A stretch of DNA of 14,146 bases from Lachnospiraceae bacterium UBA3802 (GTDB lineage: Bacteria > Bacillota > Clostridia > Lachnospirales > Lachnospiraceae), in the NCBI GenBank assembly GCA_002369155.1, contig DFEM01000187.1, positions 1 to 14,146 on the forward strand, written 5' to 3'. Position numbers and translations under genes: made by a program. Shown here piece after piece: positions 1-6,488 of this stretch (the stretch's first letter is position 1; each line of letters starts with the position of its first letter). The notes beneath the pieces are model-generated. The model worked only from the letters and a program-made list of their open reading frames with translations. It did no database searches and was not told the DNA's origin.

Positions 1-549
1 CATTTCACCAATGGCTTTATTATCAACCGCAATGCGTATATTTATTCCTTCCAGTACCTTTGAAGATACTTTCGCGATTCCGTCTTTATTTGAAATATAA
101 AGATTATTTTTCTTTGCAAACAAATCGACGGAAAACTTCGAATTAATGTCCGTTGCCGTGGTAATCACAGGACACGCTTTAATGCATTTTGCCAAAAATG
201 ATGCCAATTCATTTGCCCCTCCGACATGTCCGGATAAAACAGGTATTACAAATTCGCCTTTCTCATCAAGCACAAGTACCGGCACATCCGAGAGTTTGTC
301 TTTTATACAGGGCGCAATTCCTCTTACCGCAATGCCCATCGCACCGATAAAAATGATTGCGGATTTTTCACTAAACCTGTCTTTGCACCACTCTTCAAGC
401 GAACCCTCTTTCTTAATGATTTCTTTTTTAGAAACAAAAGAAGATGCACTGTAAAGAGTGCATTCATAATCCCTTTGGGGAAGCATTTCTTTTATTCTTA
501 AAGAAAGATCAGCCCCTTTTTTCGTGAAGCTGATTATACTTATTTTCAT
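1..549 (-). CDS. cbiG: CbiG, cobalt-precorrin-5A hydrolase, N-terminal part (runs off the left edge)
   Basis: This reading frame starts at ATG 549 and stays open to base 1, giving 183 residues. CbiG opens the ring of cobalt-precorrin-5A and releases acetaldehyde in the anaerobic (early cobalt) route to cobalamin, in the cytoplasm. The translated protein begins MKISIISFTKKGADL and carries the family's characteristic segments FIGAMGIAVRGIAP (about residues 70-83) and VLSGHVGGANELA (about 103-115), followed by PVITTATD. The C-terminal domain lies outside the window. The gene follows cbiF with a 10-base gap containing GGGGCGGA as a ribosome site, so the two are cotranscribed and act near each other in the same pathway. 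Family assignment is by motif recognition and is secure; only the missing C-terminus is unknown. Confidence 0.9.
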   Translation of the reverse strand, partial: MKISIISFTKKGADLSLRIKEMLPQRDYECTLYSASSFVSKKEIIKKEGSLEEWCKDRFSEKSAIIFIGAMGIAVRGIAPCIKDKLSDVPVLVLDEKGEFVIPVLSGHVGGANELASFLAKCIKACPVITTATDINSKFSVDLFAKKNNLYISNKDGIAKVSSKVLEGINIRIAVDNKAIGEM

Positions 550-559
550 TTATCCGCCC

Positions 560-1321
560 CTACTCTGTCTTGGCTTTTCTGAATTCCGTTGAAAAATCAG
601 CCGCATAAAGTCTTGATTTGTCAAAACCGTTTTTGTTAATCACATCTCCCACAAGTATAACGGCAGTCTTCGAAATATTGTTTTTCTTTGCAGTTTCGTT
701 AAGTGTAGAAACTGTACATATAAAAACCTTTTCGTCAGGCCATGTTGCTTTGTATACAATTGCCGCAGGAGTATCTTCTTTGTATCCGCCGTTTATCAAT
801 CTTTTGCTTAATTCTTCAAGCAAACCGGTGGATAAGTATATCGCCATCGAAGCCTGATGTTTCGCAAGGCTTTCTATACTCTCCTCCTTGGGAACTTTGG
901 TCTTTCCTTCCATCCTTGTGATAATAAGCGTCTGAGAAATATTCGGAAGCGTAAATTCCATGTTAAGCGAGGATGCCGCGCCAAAACAGGCGCTCACGCC
1001 CGGGCAGCTTTCATATTTAATCGAAAGAGCATCGAGTTCGTTCATCTGCTCGCGAACGGCACCGTAAAGGCTCGGTTCACCGGTATGGAGTCTTACTGTG
1101 GTTTTATTCTTCTCTTCCGCATCTTTTATAATCTCAATGATTTCTTCAAGAGTAAGCAGCGCAGAATCATAAATCTCGCACTCTTTTTTAGCATATTCAA
1201 GTAATTCGGGATTTACAAGAGAACCTGCATAAACCAAAACATCAGCCTCTTGTATAAGCCTCATTCCCCTTACCGTAATTAAATCTTTTGCACCCGATCC
1301 CGCTCCCACAAAATAAACCAT
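560..1321 (-). CDS. cbiF: CbiF/CobM, cobalt-precorrin-4 C11-methyltransferase
   Basis: A 253-residue SAM-dependent methyltransferase that methylates C-11 of cobalt-precorrin-4 in anaerobic cobalamin synthesis. The N-terminus MVYFVGAGSGAKDLITVRG is the glycine-rich start typical of the precorrin methylase fold. Other family segments are LVYAGSLV, VRLHTGEPSLYGAVREQM (about 76-93), CPGVSACFGAASSL and PAAIVYKATWPDEK near the C-terminus. The frame is open upstream to 1384, but the ATG at 1321 is chosen: GGAGA (1329-1333) sits 7 bases before it, homologues start at this MVYFVGAG sequence, and the extra 21 residues would begin upstream of the predicted transcription start. The length matches the family. 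It is the first gene of its transcription unit, with cbiG following after 10 bases. Confidence 0.93.
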   Translation of the reverse strand: MVYFVGAGSGAKDLITVRGMRLIQEADVLVYAGSLVNPELLEYAKKECEIYDSALLTLEEIIEIIKDAEEKNKTTVRLHTGEPSLYGAVREQMNELDALSIKYESCPGVSACFGAASSLNMEFTLPNISQTLIITRMEGKTKVPKEESIESLAKHQASMAIYLSTGLLEELSKRLINGGYKEDTPAAIVYKATWPDEKVFICTVSTLNETAKKNNISKTAVILVGDVINKNGFDKSRLYAADFSTEFRKAKTE

Positions 1322-1328
1322 ATTTCTG

Positions 1329-1333
1329 TCTCC
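1329..1333 (-). promoter_or_regulatory. Ribosome binding site fixing the cbiF start
   Basis: GGAGA on the minus strand lies 7 bases before ATG 1321. This decides in favour of the short form of CbiF over the longer open frame. Confidence 0.7.
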
Positions 1334-1352
1334 AATTATTATTTCTTTTAAT

Positions 1353-1381
1353 ATTATCAAACAAAAAAAAGCATATCTCAA
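1353..1381 (-). promoter_or_regulatory. Sigma-A promoter of the cbiF-cbiG operon
   Basis: On the minus strand, TTGAGA (1376-1381) and GATAAT (1353-1358) are separated by exactly 17 bases, each matching the consensus at 5 of 6 positions. Transcription would start near 1346, leaving a leader of about 25 bases before the cbiF ATG. Confidence 0.7.
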
Positions 1382-1442
1382 CACTTCTTTAAAATTTTTT
1401 TATTCTTTTTCCATAAATATGATTTTCTTTTTCGTATATTGT

Positions 1443-1456
1443 TTGAAACCAATCAA
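1443..1456. promoter_or_regulatory. CRP/FNR-like dyad upstream of the vWA lipoprotein gene
   Basis: TTGAA-ACCA-ATCAA matches the classical FNR box TTGAT-N4-ATCAA at 9 of 10 fixed positions, and the dyad extends one base further on each side (GTTTG...CAAAC). A possible -10, TATATT, lies just upstream at 1435-1440 but has no good -35, so the site may overlap the transcription start and act as a repressor site. The match is seen directly; the binding protein is inferred. Confidence 0.35.
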
Positions 1457-1496
1457 ACTGTGACATTAGTTTTATGGATTCAAGGAGGATTACATT

Positions 1497-3161
1497 ATGA
1501 GAAGAAAAACTGTTTTAAGAAGCGTTACTGCTTCAATGGCACTATTATCACTGACTGCCTGCGGTATACCAAGTCTTTCCCAAACAGCACCCGCAACGGT
1601 ACCAAATGAGTATCCGCAAGTTTATGTCGATGCCGCGCCCGATGTTGAGCCTGCTTACTATGAACCCGTCGAAAACGGCATGGTTGCAAGTACTTACGAA
1701 TTGGAAGCTGAAGAGGGTTTGTGGATGTACCCTGACGAAAACGAAGATTACATCCAAATGAATACCGAAGAGTATTCAAAGATTGTTGAAAACATTTTCA
1801 AGGATGTCGCAACATCTCCTTTATCAACATTTTCGGCTGATGTGGATACCGCTTCCTACTCCAATTTAAGAAGAATGATTAATATGGGATATAGTGTGGA
1901 TCAAATTCCGGAAGGTGCCGTACGGGCCGAGGAAATGATTAATTATTTCCACTATGATTACAAAGGACCCGAAGGTGATGATCCTTTCGGAATCAACGCA
2001 CAAATCTCCGATTGTCCCTGGAATAAGGAGCACAAATTACTTCATCTCGGCCTTCAAACCGAAGCAATTGATTTCAGTGAAACTCCTGATTCAAACATAG
2101 TTTTCCTTGTGGATGTTTCAGGTTCAATGAGCGACGACAACAAATTGCCTTTGGTAAAAGAATCCTTCAATCTTTTGGTTGATAACTTAACGGAAAAAGA
2201 CACAGTCTCCATCGTAACGTATGCAAGCGGTGTCAATGTAGTGCTTGATTCCGCAAACGGTAATGACAAAGACAAAATCCGTCAGGCCATCAACGGACTT
2301 CGTGCAGGCGGCGGTACAAACGGTGCAGGCGGTATCGAAGAAGCATACAAAATCGCCGAAAAGAATTTTATCGAAGACGGCAACAACAGAGTCATCATCG
2401 CATCTGACGGTGATTTCAATATCGGCAAGACAAGCCAGAGCGACCTTTCAAGTCAGATTAAAGAAAATGCCAAAAAGGGCGTTTACCTCTCCGTATTGGG
2501 ATTTGGTATGTACAATTATTCGGACACAAGAATGGAAACTCTCGCAGATGACGGCAACGGAAACTATGCATACATCGATACATTGCATGAAGCAAAGAAA
2601 GTTCTTGTAAGCGAACTTTCCGCCAATATGCTTACAGTAGCCAAGGATGTTAAGCTTCAGATTGAATTTAACCCCAAGTATGTAGCAGAATACAGACTCA
2701 TCGGATACGAAAACCGTTCTCTTAACAACGAAGATTTTAACGACGACAAGAAAGACGCCGGAGAAATCGGTGCCGGTCACAGTGTAACCGTTCTTTACGA
2801 AATCGTTCCCGCAACTGAAGAAAACGATTCCGCAATCGATTTAAAATATCAGGATAACAAACTTACAGATGAAGCCTTAAATTCAAATGACTGGCTTACT
2901 CTTTCCATCAGATACAAAGAGCCCGATAAGGACGAATCCAAACTCCTCGAATATCAGATCGGTGCAGATTACTACACAGACAAGCCTTCGGATGATTTCA
3001 TCTTCTCGGCAGCTGTAGCAGAATATGCAATGCTCTTAAGAAAAAGCGATTTTATCGCTGACGGAAGTTTTGCTCACATCGTCGAAGAACTAAACACAAT
3101 TCCCCTTAACGATGAGTATCGTCGAGAATTCGCCACTCTCGTCGACAAATATAATAACTAA
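1497..3161 (+). CDS. Secreted lipoprotein with von Willebrand A domain, YfbK family
   Basis: A 554-residue exported protein. The N-terminus is a lipoprotein signal: basic MRRK, a hydrophobic stretch, then a lipobox LTAC with the lipidated cysteine at about residue 22. A low-complexity linker rich in Pro, Tyr and acidic residues follows. Next comes the YfbK-type N-terminal region (about 95-165, including TPLSTFSADVDTASYSNLRR and GAVRAEEMINYF). The vWA domain (about 199-375) has a complete metal-binding DVSGS motif at 206-210, later the conserved Thr in GGGTNGAGG and Asp in IASDGDFNIG. The C-terminal part resembles the DUF3520 region of YfbK proteins. The start at ATG 1497 follows AAGGAGG (1482-1488) by 8 bases. 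It is monocistronic. The role of the family is poorly known; cell-surface adhesion or scaffold binding through the metal site is inference. Confidence 0.88.
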   Translation: MRRKTVLRSVTASMALLSLTACGIPSLSQTAPATVPNEYPQVYVDAAPDVEPAYYEPVENGMVASTYELEAEEGLWMYPDENEDYIQMNTEEYSKIVENIFKDVATSPLSTFSADVDTASYSNLRRMINMGYSVDQIPEGAVRAEEMINYFHYDYKGPEGDDPFGINAQISDCPWNKEHKLLHLGLQTEAIDFSETPDSNIVFLVDVSGSMSDDNKLPLVKESFNLLVDNLTEKDTVSIVTYASGVNVVLDSANGNDKDKIRQAINGLRAGGGTNGAGGIEEAYKIAEKNFIEDGNNRVIIASDGDFNIGKTSQSDLSSQIKENAKKGVYLSVLGFGMYNYSDTRMETLADDGNGNYAYIDTLHEAKKVLVSELSANMLTVAKDVKLQIEFNPKYVAEYRLIGYENRSLNNEDFNDDKKDAGEIGAGHSVTVLYEIVPATEENDSAIDLKYQDNKLTDEALNSNDWLTLSIRYKEPDKDESKLLEYQIGADYYTDKPSDDFIFSAAVAEYAMLLRKSDFIADGSFAHIVEELNTIPLNDEYRREFATLVDKYNN

Positions 3162-3179
3162 CCTTTCTTCGACTGTGAA

Positions 3180-3220
3180 AAACGGGTAGGGATTACGGAC
3201 TCTCCCTACCCGTTTGTTTT
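3180..3220. terminator. Bidirectional terminator between the vWA and GGDEF genes
   Basis: A perfect 13-bp stem pairs AAACGGGTAGGGA (3180-3192) with TCCCTACCCGTTT (3203-3215) around a 10-base loop. It is followed by GTTTTATTT on the plus strand and, read on the minus strand, by TTTTTCAC. It sits between two convergent genes and can end both. Confidence 0.92.
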
Positions 3221-4229
3221 ATTTAATCACTACATTCTTTCCTTTGGTTTTTCCGATATAAAGTTTTTCATCCGCAGCCTGAATCCATTTGTGCAAAGAT
3301 AAGCCTTTATCTCTTTTTTCAACTCCTATTGTCACCGAAACTTTTATATCTTTATCGTCAAAAACAAACTTGTCGCTGTTAATTTTCTCAAGCAGTTTAT
3401 CCATCATTTCATATCCTGAATCGGCATTCTTTATGAGTAAAAGAAATTCTTCTCCGCCCCATCTGGATATTATGGTGTCATCGCAGTTTTCTTTCATGAT
3501 CTTCGATACTTTTTCAAGCACATAATCGCCTGCATTGTGACCGTATATATCGTTTATTTTCTTGAAGTCATCAATGTCTATCATGGCAATCATGCTTCCT
3601 TCGCTTGTCTTGTATGCTTCTTCAAGTCTCTCCATCATATAATGGCGGTTATATAGTCCGGTAAGTCTGTCAACATAGCTCATTTCTTTGAGTTTATCTT
3701 CGGATTTAATCATATTGTCGACGGTAAATTTTGTATAAAAGACAAGGAAGGAGAAAACTATAAGCGAATTTACTACCCAGAAAATCATTGAAAAGAATTC
3801 GTTGCTTTCATAAATCGGTCCGTAAATTGATACACGCATGGTACTTAAAAGATACATTATCACTATCATTCCGCTGTATATTCCGGTACCGACTTTTCGC
3901 AAATTGAGTTTGTATGCCATGTAATTCGTATAATAAATAATGGGAATCATGGACATGCTGTAAAGATGAAATCCGTAAGAATAACCAAGGCAGACAGTTG
4001 CAACACCCATATAGAGTGTAAGCCAGAAATATACTATCCTTAAAAATCCGGAGTACATGCCGCGCGAAATAAGGATATACATAAAAACATACACAAAGAA
4101 AGTAGGTATGCTGAAATATACCATAAACATTGCTTTTGTCAGATAAAAAAACAATGCAAGAGCAAGCACCATAAAAATAATGGCACTGTTAACCATCATA
4201 GTTAATTTTTTTATTCCCCTTGAATCCAT
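3219..4229 (-). CDS. Membrane-bound diguanylate cyclase (GGDEF domain)
   Basis: A 336-residue protein predicted to make cyclic di-GMP from two GTP at the cytoplasmic face of the membrane. Residues about 10-170 hold five or six hydrophobic segments with short loops, a plain membrane anchor or sensor module of unrecognised type. A short linker leads to the catalytic domain from about 185: SYVDRLTGLYNRHYMMERL, then MIDIDDFKKINDIYGHNAGD, then the active-site GGEEF at 258-262. The RxxD inhibitory site normally lying five residues before GGEEF is absent; the aligned residues are CDDT, so product inhibition by that route is not expected. The start at 4229 has GAGGAGA (4238-4244) 8 bases upstream. 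It is divergent from the fatty acid operon and convergent with the vWA gene, so it is likely monocistronic. Confidence 0.93.
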   Translation of the reverse strand: MDSRGIKKLTMMVNSAIIFMVLALALFFYLTKAMFMVYFSIPTFFVYVFMYILISRGMYSGFLRIVYFWLTLYMGVATVCLGYSYGFHLYSMSMIPIIYYTNYMAYKLNLRKVGTGIYSGMIVIMYLLSTMRVSIYGPIYESNEFFSMIFWVVNSLIVFSFLVFYTKFTVDNMIKSEDKLKEMSYVDRLTGLYNRHYMMERLEEAYKTSEGSMIAMIDIDDFKKINDIYGHNAGDYVLEKVSKIMKENCDDTIISRWGGEEFLLLIKNADSGYEMMDKLLEKINSDKFVFDDKDIKVSVTIGVEKRDKGLSLHKWIQAADEKLYIGKTKGKNVVIK

Positions 4230-4270
4230 TTATTCAATCTCCTCTTTTAGAAGCCGTACTATTCCCCAAA

Positions 4271-4300
4271 ATCATAATTATTTATCTTTTATTTTACCAA
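4271..4300 (-). promoter_or_regulatory. Possible promoter of the GGDEF gene
   Basis: On the minus strand, TTGGTA (4295-4300) and TATGAT (4271-4276) are separated by 18 bases. The -10 matches at 5 of 6 positions and the -35 at 4 of 6. The leader to ATG 4229 would be about 35 bases. The surrounding DNA is very AT-rich, so chance matches are likely. Confidence 0.4.
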
Positions 4301-4370
4301 ATTACTCTCAATTTATATATACAATCGGAAAATTTAATATTTTTCAGTTTTTTTTAATTTTTCGCTTAAG

Positions 4371-4410
4371 GGAACGCAATTGGAACGAAATTGCCCTCTT
4401 TGGGGAACCG
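4371..4410 (+). repeat. Phased GGAAC direct repeats, candidate activator operator
   Basis: GGAAC occurs at 4371, 4382 and 4404, that is at intervals of 11 and 22 bases, about one and two helical turns. The first two copies extend to 11-base units (GGAACGCAATT and GGAACGAAATT) lying directly end to end. The third reads GGAACCG. The array occupies the region where a -35 box would be expected for the following operon. The spacing is seen directly; the role as operator is inferred. Confidence 0.55.
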
Positions 4411-4418
4411 GCAGTCTC

Positions 4419-4424
4419 TAAAAT
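4419..4424 (+). promoter_or_regulatory. -10 box of the acp-fabK-fabG-fabF-fabZ-ligase operon
   Basis: TAAAAT matches the consensus at 5 of 6 positions. At the normal 17-base distance the -35 position reads CTCTTT (4396-4401), a poor match, as expected for an activator-dependent promoter. The last GGAAC heptamer (4404-4410) ends exactly 8 bases before it. Transcription would start near 4431, giving a leader of about 45 bases. Confidence 0.5.
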
Positions 4425-4462
4425 GTGTCTTATGACTTAATTTCGGTCTGTCAAAAATATTT

Positions 4463-4468
4463 GGAGGA
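4463..4468 (+). promoter_or_regulatory. Ribosome binding site fixing the ACP start
   Basis: GGAGGA lies 7 bases before ATG 4476. The frame is open further upstream to 4425, but that start has no ribosome site and would lie at or before the predicted transcription start. Confidence 0.8.
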
Positions 4469-4475
4469 ACATTTT

Positions 4476-4706
4476 ATGTATTTTGATTCAATTGCAAAAA
4501 TCATTTCCGAACGTACGGGAAATGACATTTCAACCATTAAACCCGAAAGCAGAATCATCGATCTTGGAATCGATTCGCTCGATACCGTTGAACTTTTGAT
4601 GAATCTCGAAGATGAAATAGGAATGGAAATCGATCTTGACGAAAAGGTTGATACAATCGATGACCTCGATAAATTCATTCAGAAAAAAGTAGCTAATCAG
4701 GGGTAA
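4476..4706 (+). CDS. acpP: Acyl carrier protein
   Basis: A 76-residue acidic carrier protein that holds growing acyl chains as thioesters on a phosphopantetheine arm. The attachment site is LGIDSLDTVELL, with the modified serine at residue 34. Helix and loop segments fit the ACP fold, and the length is normal for the family. The start at 4476 follows a strong GGAGGA site; the longer frame from 4425 is rejected. It heads a tightly packed operon (4-base gap to fabK), so it is the likely carrier for the Fab enzymes encoded downstream. It is probably a second, dedicated ACP rather than the housekeeping one, because fabD, fabH and the carboxylase genes that usually accompany the main cluster are missing; that is inference. 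Confidence 0.93.
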   Translation: MYFDSIAKIISERTGNDISTIKPESRIIDLGIDSLDTVELLMNLEDEIGMEIDLDEKVDTIDDLDKFIQKKVANQG

Positions 4707-4710
4707 TAAT

Positions 4711-5655
4711 ATGCTTAAGTCAGTAATATGCGAAATGCTTGGCATCAAATATCCCGTATTTCAGGGCGGAATGGCCTGGATATCAGACGGTAAGCTTGCA
4801 GCTGCCGTATCCGACGCAGGAGGTCTTGGTATTATCGCATCGGGAAATGCTCCCGGTGATTACGTAAGAGAACAGATACGTATTGCAAAAGACCTTACCG
4901 ACAAACCGATAGGCGTCAACATAATGCTTTTAAGCCCTTACGCTGATGATATTGCAAAGATTGTCATTGAAGAAAAAGTTAATGTTGTGACTACAGGAGC
5001 CGGCAATCCTTCCAAATATATGAAGGACTGGCTTTCGGCAGGGATTAAAGTTATCCCCGTAGTGGCATCGGTTGCAATGGCCAAACTTATGACAAGAATC
5101 GGTGCATGTGCACTAATTGCAGAAGGCGGCGAAAGCGGAGGTCATGTCGGAGAACTTACCACAATGGTGCTTCTCCCCCAAATCTGTGATGCCACCACTC
5201 TTCCGGTCATCGCAGCAGGCGGTATCGGAAACGGAAGGGGTGTTGCTGCAGCATTTATAATGGGTGCTTCCGGCGTTCAGATGGGTACGAGATTCTTAAG
5301 CGCCTACGAATGCTCAATACATCCTTCATACAAAGAAAAAATACTGCATGCTACAGACCTTTGCACCATGGTTACGGGCAAGAGACTCGGCCATCCGGTA
5401 AGGAGTTTACGGACCGCTTTTGCAAGGGAATATTTTAAAGCCGAATATTCGGATATTACTGACGAAGAACTTGAAAATCTTGCTGTCGGCGCACTTAAAA
5501 AAGCTGTTGTTGACGGCGACGACGAAAAAGGATGTTTCCTCGCGGGACAGATTGCAGCAATCGTCAACAAAGAACAAAGCGCTGCTGAAATTGTAAAAGA
5601 AGTAATTGAGGAAGCCGAGCCTATATTAAAAAGGGCCGGCGAACTGGTGATATAA
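4711..5655 (+). CDS. fabK: FabK, FMN-dependent enoyl-ACP reductase II
   Basis: A 314-residue flavoprotein of the nitronate monooxygenase-like TIM-barrel group that reduces trans-2-enoyl-ACP to acyl-ACP, the last step of each elongation cycle. Family signatures are YPVFQGGMAWISDGKLAAAV near the N-terminus, GGLGIIASGNAP, KPIGVNIMLLSPYADDI, VVTTGAGNPSKYM and VIAAGGIGNGRGVAAAF. The conserved histidine of GGHVGELTTM, at residue 145, corresponds to the catalytic His of pneumococcal FabK. Length and sequence match authentic FabK rather than the 2-nitropropane dioxygenase branch. It starts 4 bases after the acp stop, with GGGG as ribosome site, and its stop codon directly abuts the fabG ATG. Its presence means the pathway makes saturated chains, unlike polyene clusters. 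Confidence 0.95.
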   Translation: MLKSVICEMLGIKYPVFQGGMAWISDGKLAAAVSDAGGLGIIASGNAPGDYVREQIRIAKDLTDKPIGVNIMLLSPYADDIAKIVIEEKVNVVTTGAGNPSKYMKDWLSAGIKVIPVVASVAMAKLMTRIGACALIAEGGESGGHVGELTTMVLLPQICDATTLPVIAAGGIGNGRGVAAAFIMGASGVQMGTRFLSAYECSIHPSYKEKILHATDLCTMVTGKRLGHPVRSLRTAFAREYFKAEYSDITDEELENLAVGALKKAVVDGDDEKGCFLAGQIAAIVNKEQSAAEIVKEVIEEAEPILKRAGELVI

Positions 5656-6399
5656 ATGAACGAAAACAAATCTTTAAAAGGCAAAACTGCCGTTGTTACA
5701 GGTGGATCAAGAGGTATCGGAGAAGCCATATCATTACGTCTTGCATCTCTTGGCGCCAATATTGCAATAATCTATGCCGGTAACGAAGAAGCCGCAAATA
5801 AAGTCTGCAGCAAATGCATTGAAGAATACAAAGTCGAAGCCAAAACCTACAAGCTCGACGTATCGGACTTTAATGCAGTCAAGGAAACCGTTGCTTTGAT
5901 TAAAAAAGATTTCGGTACCGTGCATATTCTTGTTAACAATGCCGGAATCACAAAAGACAATCTCATCGCAATGATGAAAGAAGAAGATTTTGATGCGGTT
6001 ATGGATACAAATCTTAAGGGTGCTTTCAACATGATAAGACACCTTTCAGGATTATTCATAAGAAACCGTGAAGGCTGCATTATCAATATCTCTTCTGTCT
6101 CCGCACTTTTGGGCAACGCCGGTCAGTGCAATTACTCTGCATCAAAAGCTGGACTTATCGCTTTGACCAAATCCGTTGCCAGAGAACTCTCTTCAAAAGG
6201 GGTCAGATGCAATGCAATCGCACCCGGATTCATAGTCACTGCAATGACCGAAGATCAGGCTGACAATCCGCTTTTGGAGCACATTCCACTTAAAAGAATG
6301 GGAAGTGTCGAAGATGTTGCAGATGCTGTCGAATACCTAGTCTTCGCTTCGTATGTAACGGGTGATGTATTAAAGGTAGATGGCGGAATCGCGATGTAA
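5656..6399 (+). CDS. fabG: FabG, 3-oxoacyl-ACP reductase
   Basis: A 247-residue short-chain dehydrogenase that reduces 3-oxoacyl-ACP to 3-hydroxyacyl-ACP, with NADPH the usual donor in FabG. The nucleotide-binding motif is TGGSRGIG (about 15-22), followed by VNNAGITKD (about 92-100). The catalytic set is intact: Ser147 in NISSVSALLGNAGQ, Tyr160 and Lys164 in NYSASKAG. The C-terminus VDGGIAM is typical of FabG. The ATG directly follows the fabK stop with no intervening base, so translation is probably coupled. It supplies the second reduction of the elongation cycle encoded here. The following gap of 85 bases to fabF is the only sizeable one in the operon and holds a hairpin and a small open frame. 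Confidence 0.95.
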   Translation: MNENKSLKGKTAVVTGGSRGIGEAISLRLASLGANIAIIYAGNEEAANKVCSKCIEEYKVEAKTYKLDVSDFNAVKETVALIKKDFGTVHILVNNAGITKDNLIAMMKEEDFDAVMDTNLKGAFNMIRHLSGLFIRNREGCIINISSVSALLGNAGQCNYSASKAGLIALTKSVARELSSKGVRCNAIAPGFIVTAMTEDQADNPLLEHIPLKRMGSVEDVADAVEYLVFASYVTGDVLKVDGGIAM

Positions 6400-6401
6400 A
6401 A

Positions 6402-6488
6402 ATGCCGGCTTCGATTAAGAATATCTTTATCGAAAATGATGCCATCAAAAAAACAAACAGAAAAGAAAACAGAAAGAGAAAAACATGA
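6402..6488 (+). CDS. Possible 28-codon coupling minicistron between fabG and fabF
   Basis: An ATG 2 bases after the fabG stop opens a 28-residue frame, beginning MPASIKNIFIEN and ending in a Lys/Arg-rich tail. Its TGA overlaps the fabF start codon as ATGA. It has no good ribosome site of its own but is placed for reinitiation after fabG, and fabF has only a weak site (AGAAAGAG). The peptide resembles no family known to me; a role in delivering ribosomes to fabF is inference, and the frame may be open by chance. Confidence 0.25.
   Translation: MPASIKNIFIENDAIKKTNRKENRKRKT
6410..6434. repeat. Hairpin or dyad in the fabG-fabF gap
   Basis: TTCGATTAAGA (6410-6420) pairs with TCTTTATCGAA (6424-6434) in 10 of 11 positions, with one T-T mismatch and a 3-base loop. 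It is not followed by a T-run, so it is not a usual terminator. It could be an mRNA processing or stabilising hairpin or a protein-binding dyad. Confidence 0.45.

Noticed and set aside
1322..1384. A 21-residue hydrophobic N-terminal extension of CbiF that could look like a signal peptide
   Set aside because: It overlaps the predicted promoter, and the enzyme is cytoplasmic; MVYFVGAG is the family's normal start.
1322..1496. A cobalamin riboswitch ahead of cbiF
   Set aside because: The predicted leader is about 25 bases and no B12-box-like sequence was recognised in the gap.
4425..4475. A longer ACP beginning at 4425
   Set aside because: There is no ribosome site, the start lies at the predicted transcription start, and the ATG at 4476 has a strong GGAGGA and gives a standard 76-residue ACP.
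5304..5759. A 151-codon minus-strand open frame across the fabK-fabG junction
   Set aside because: It is antisense to two well-supported genes, has no recognisable domain and shows the Ser-rich composition of a shadow frame.
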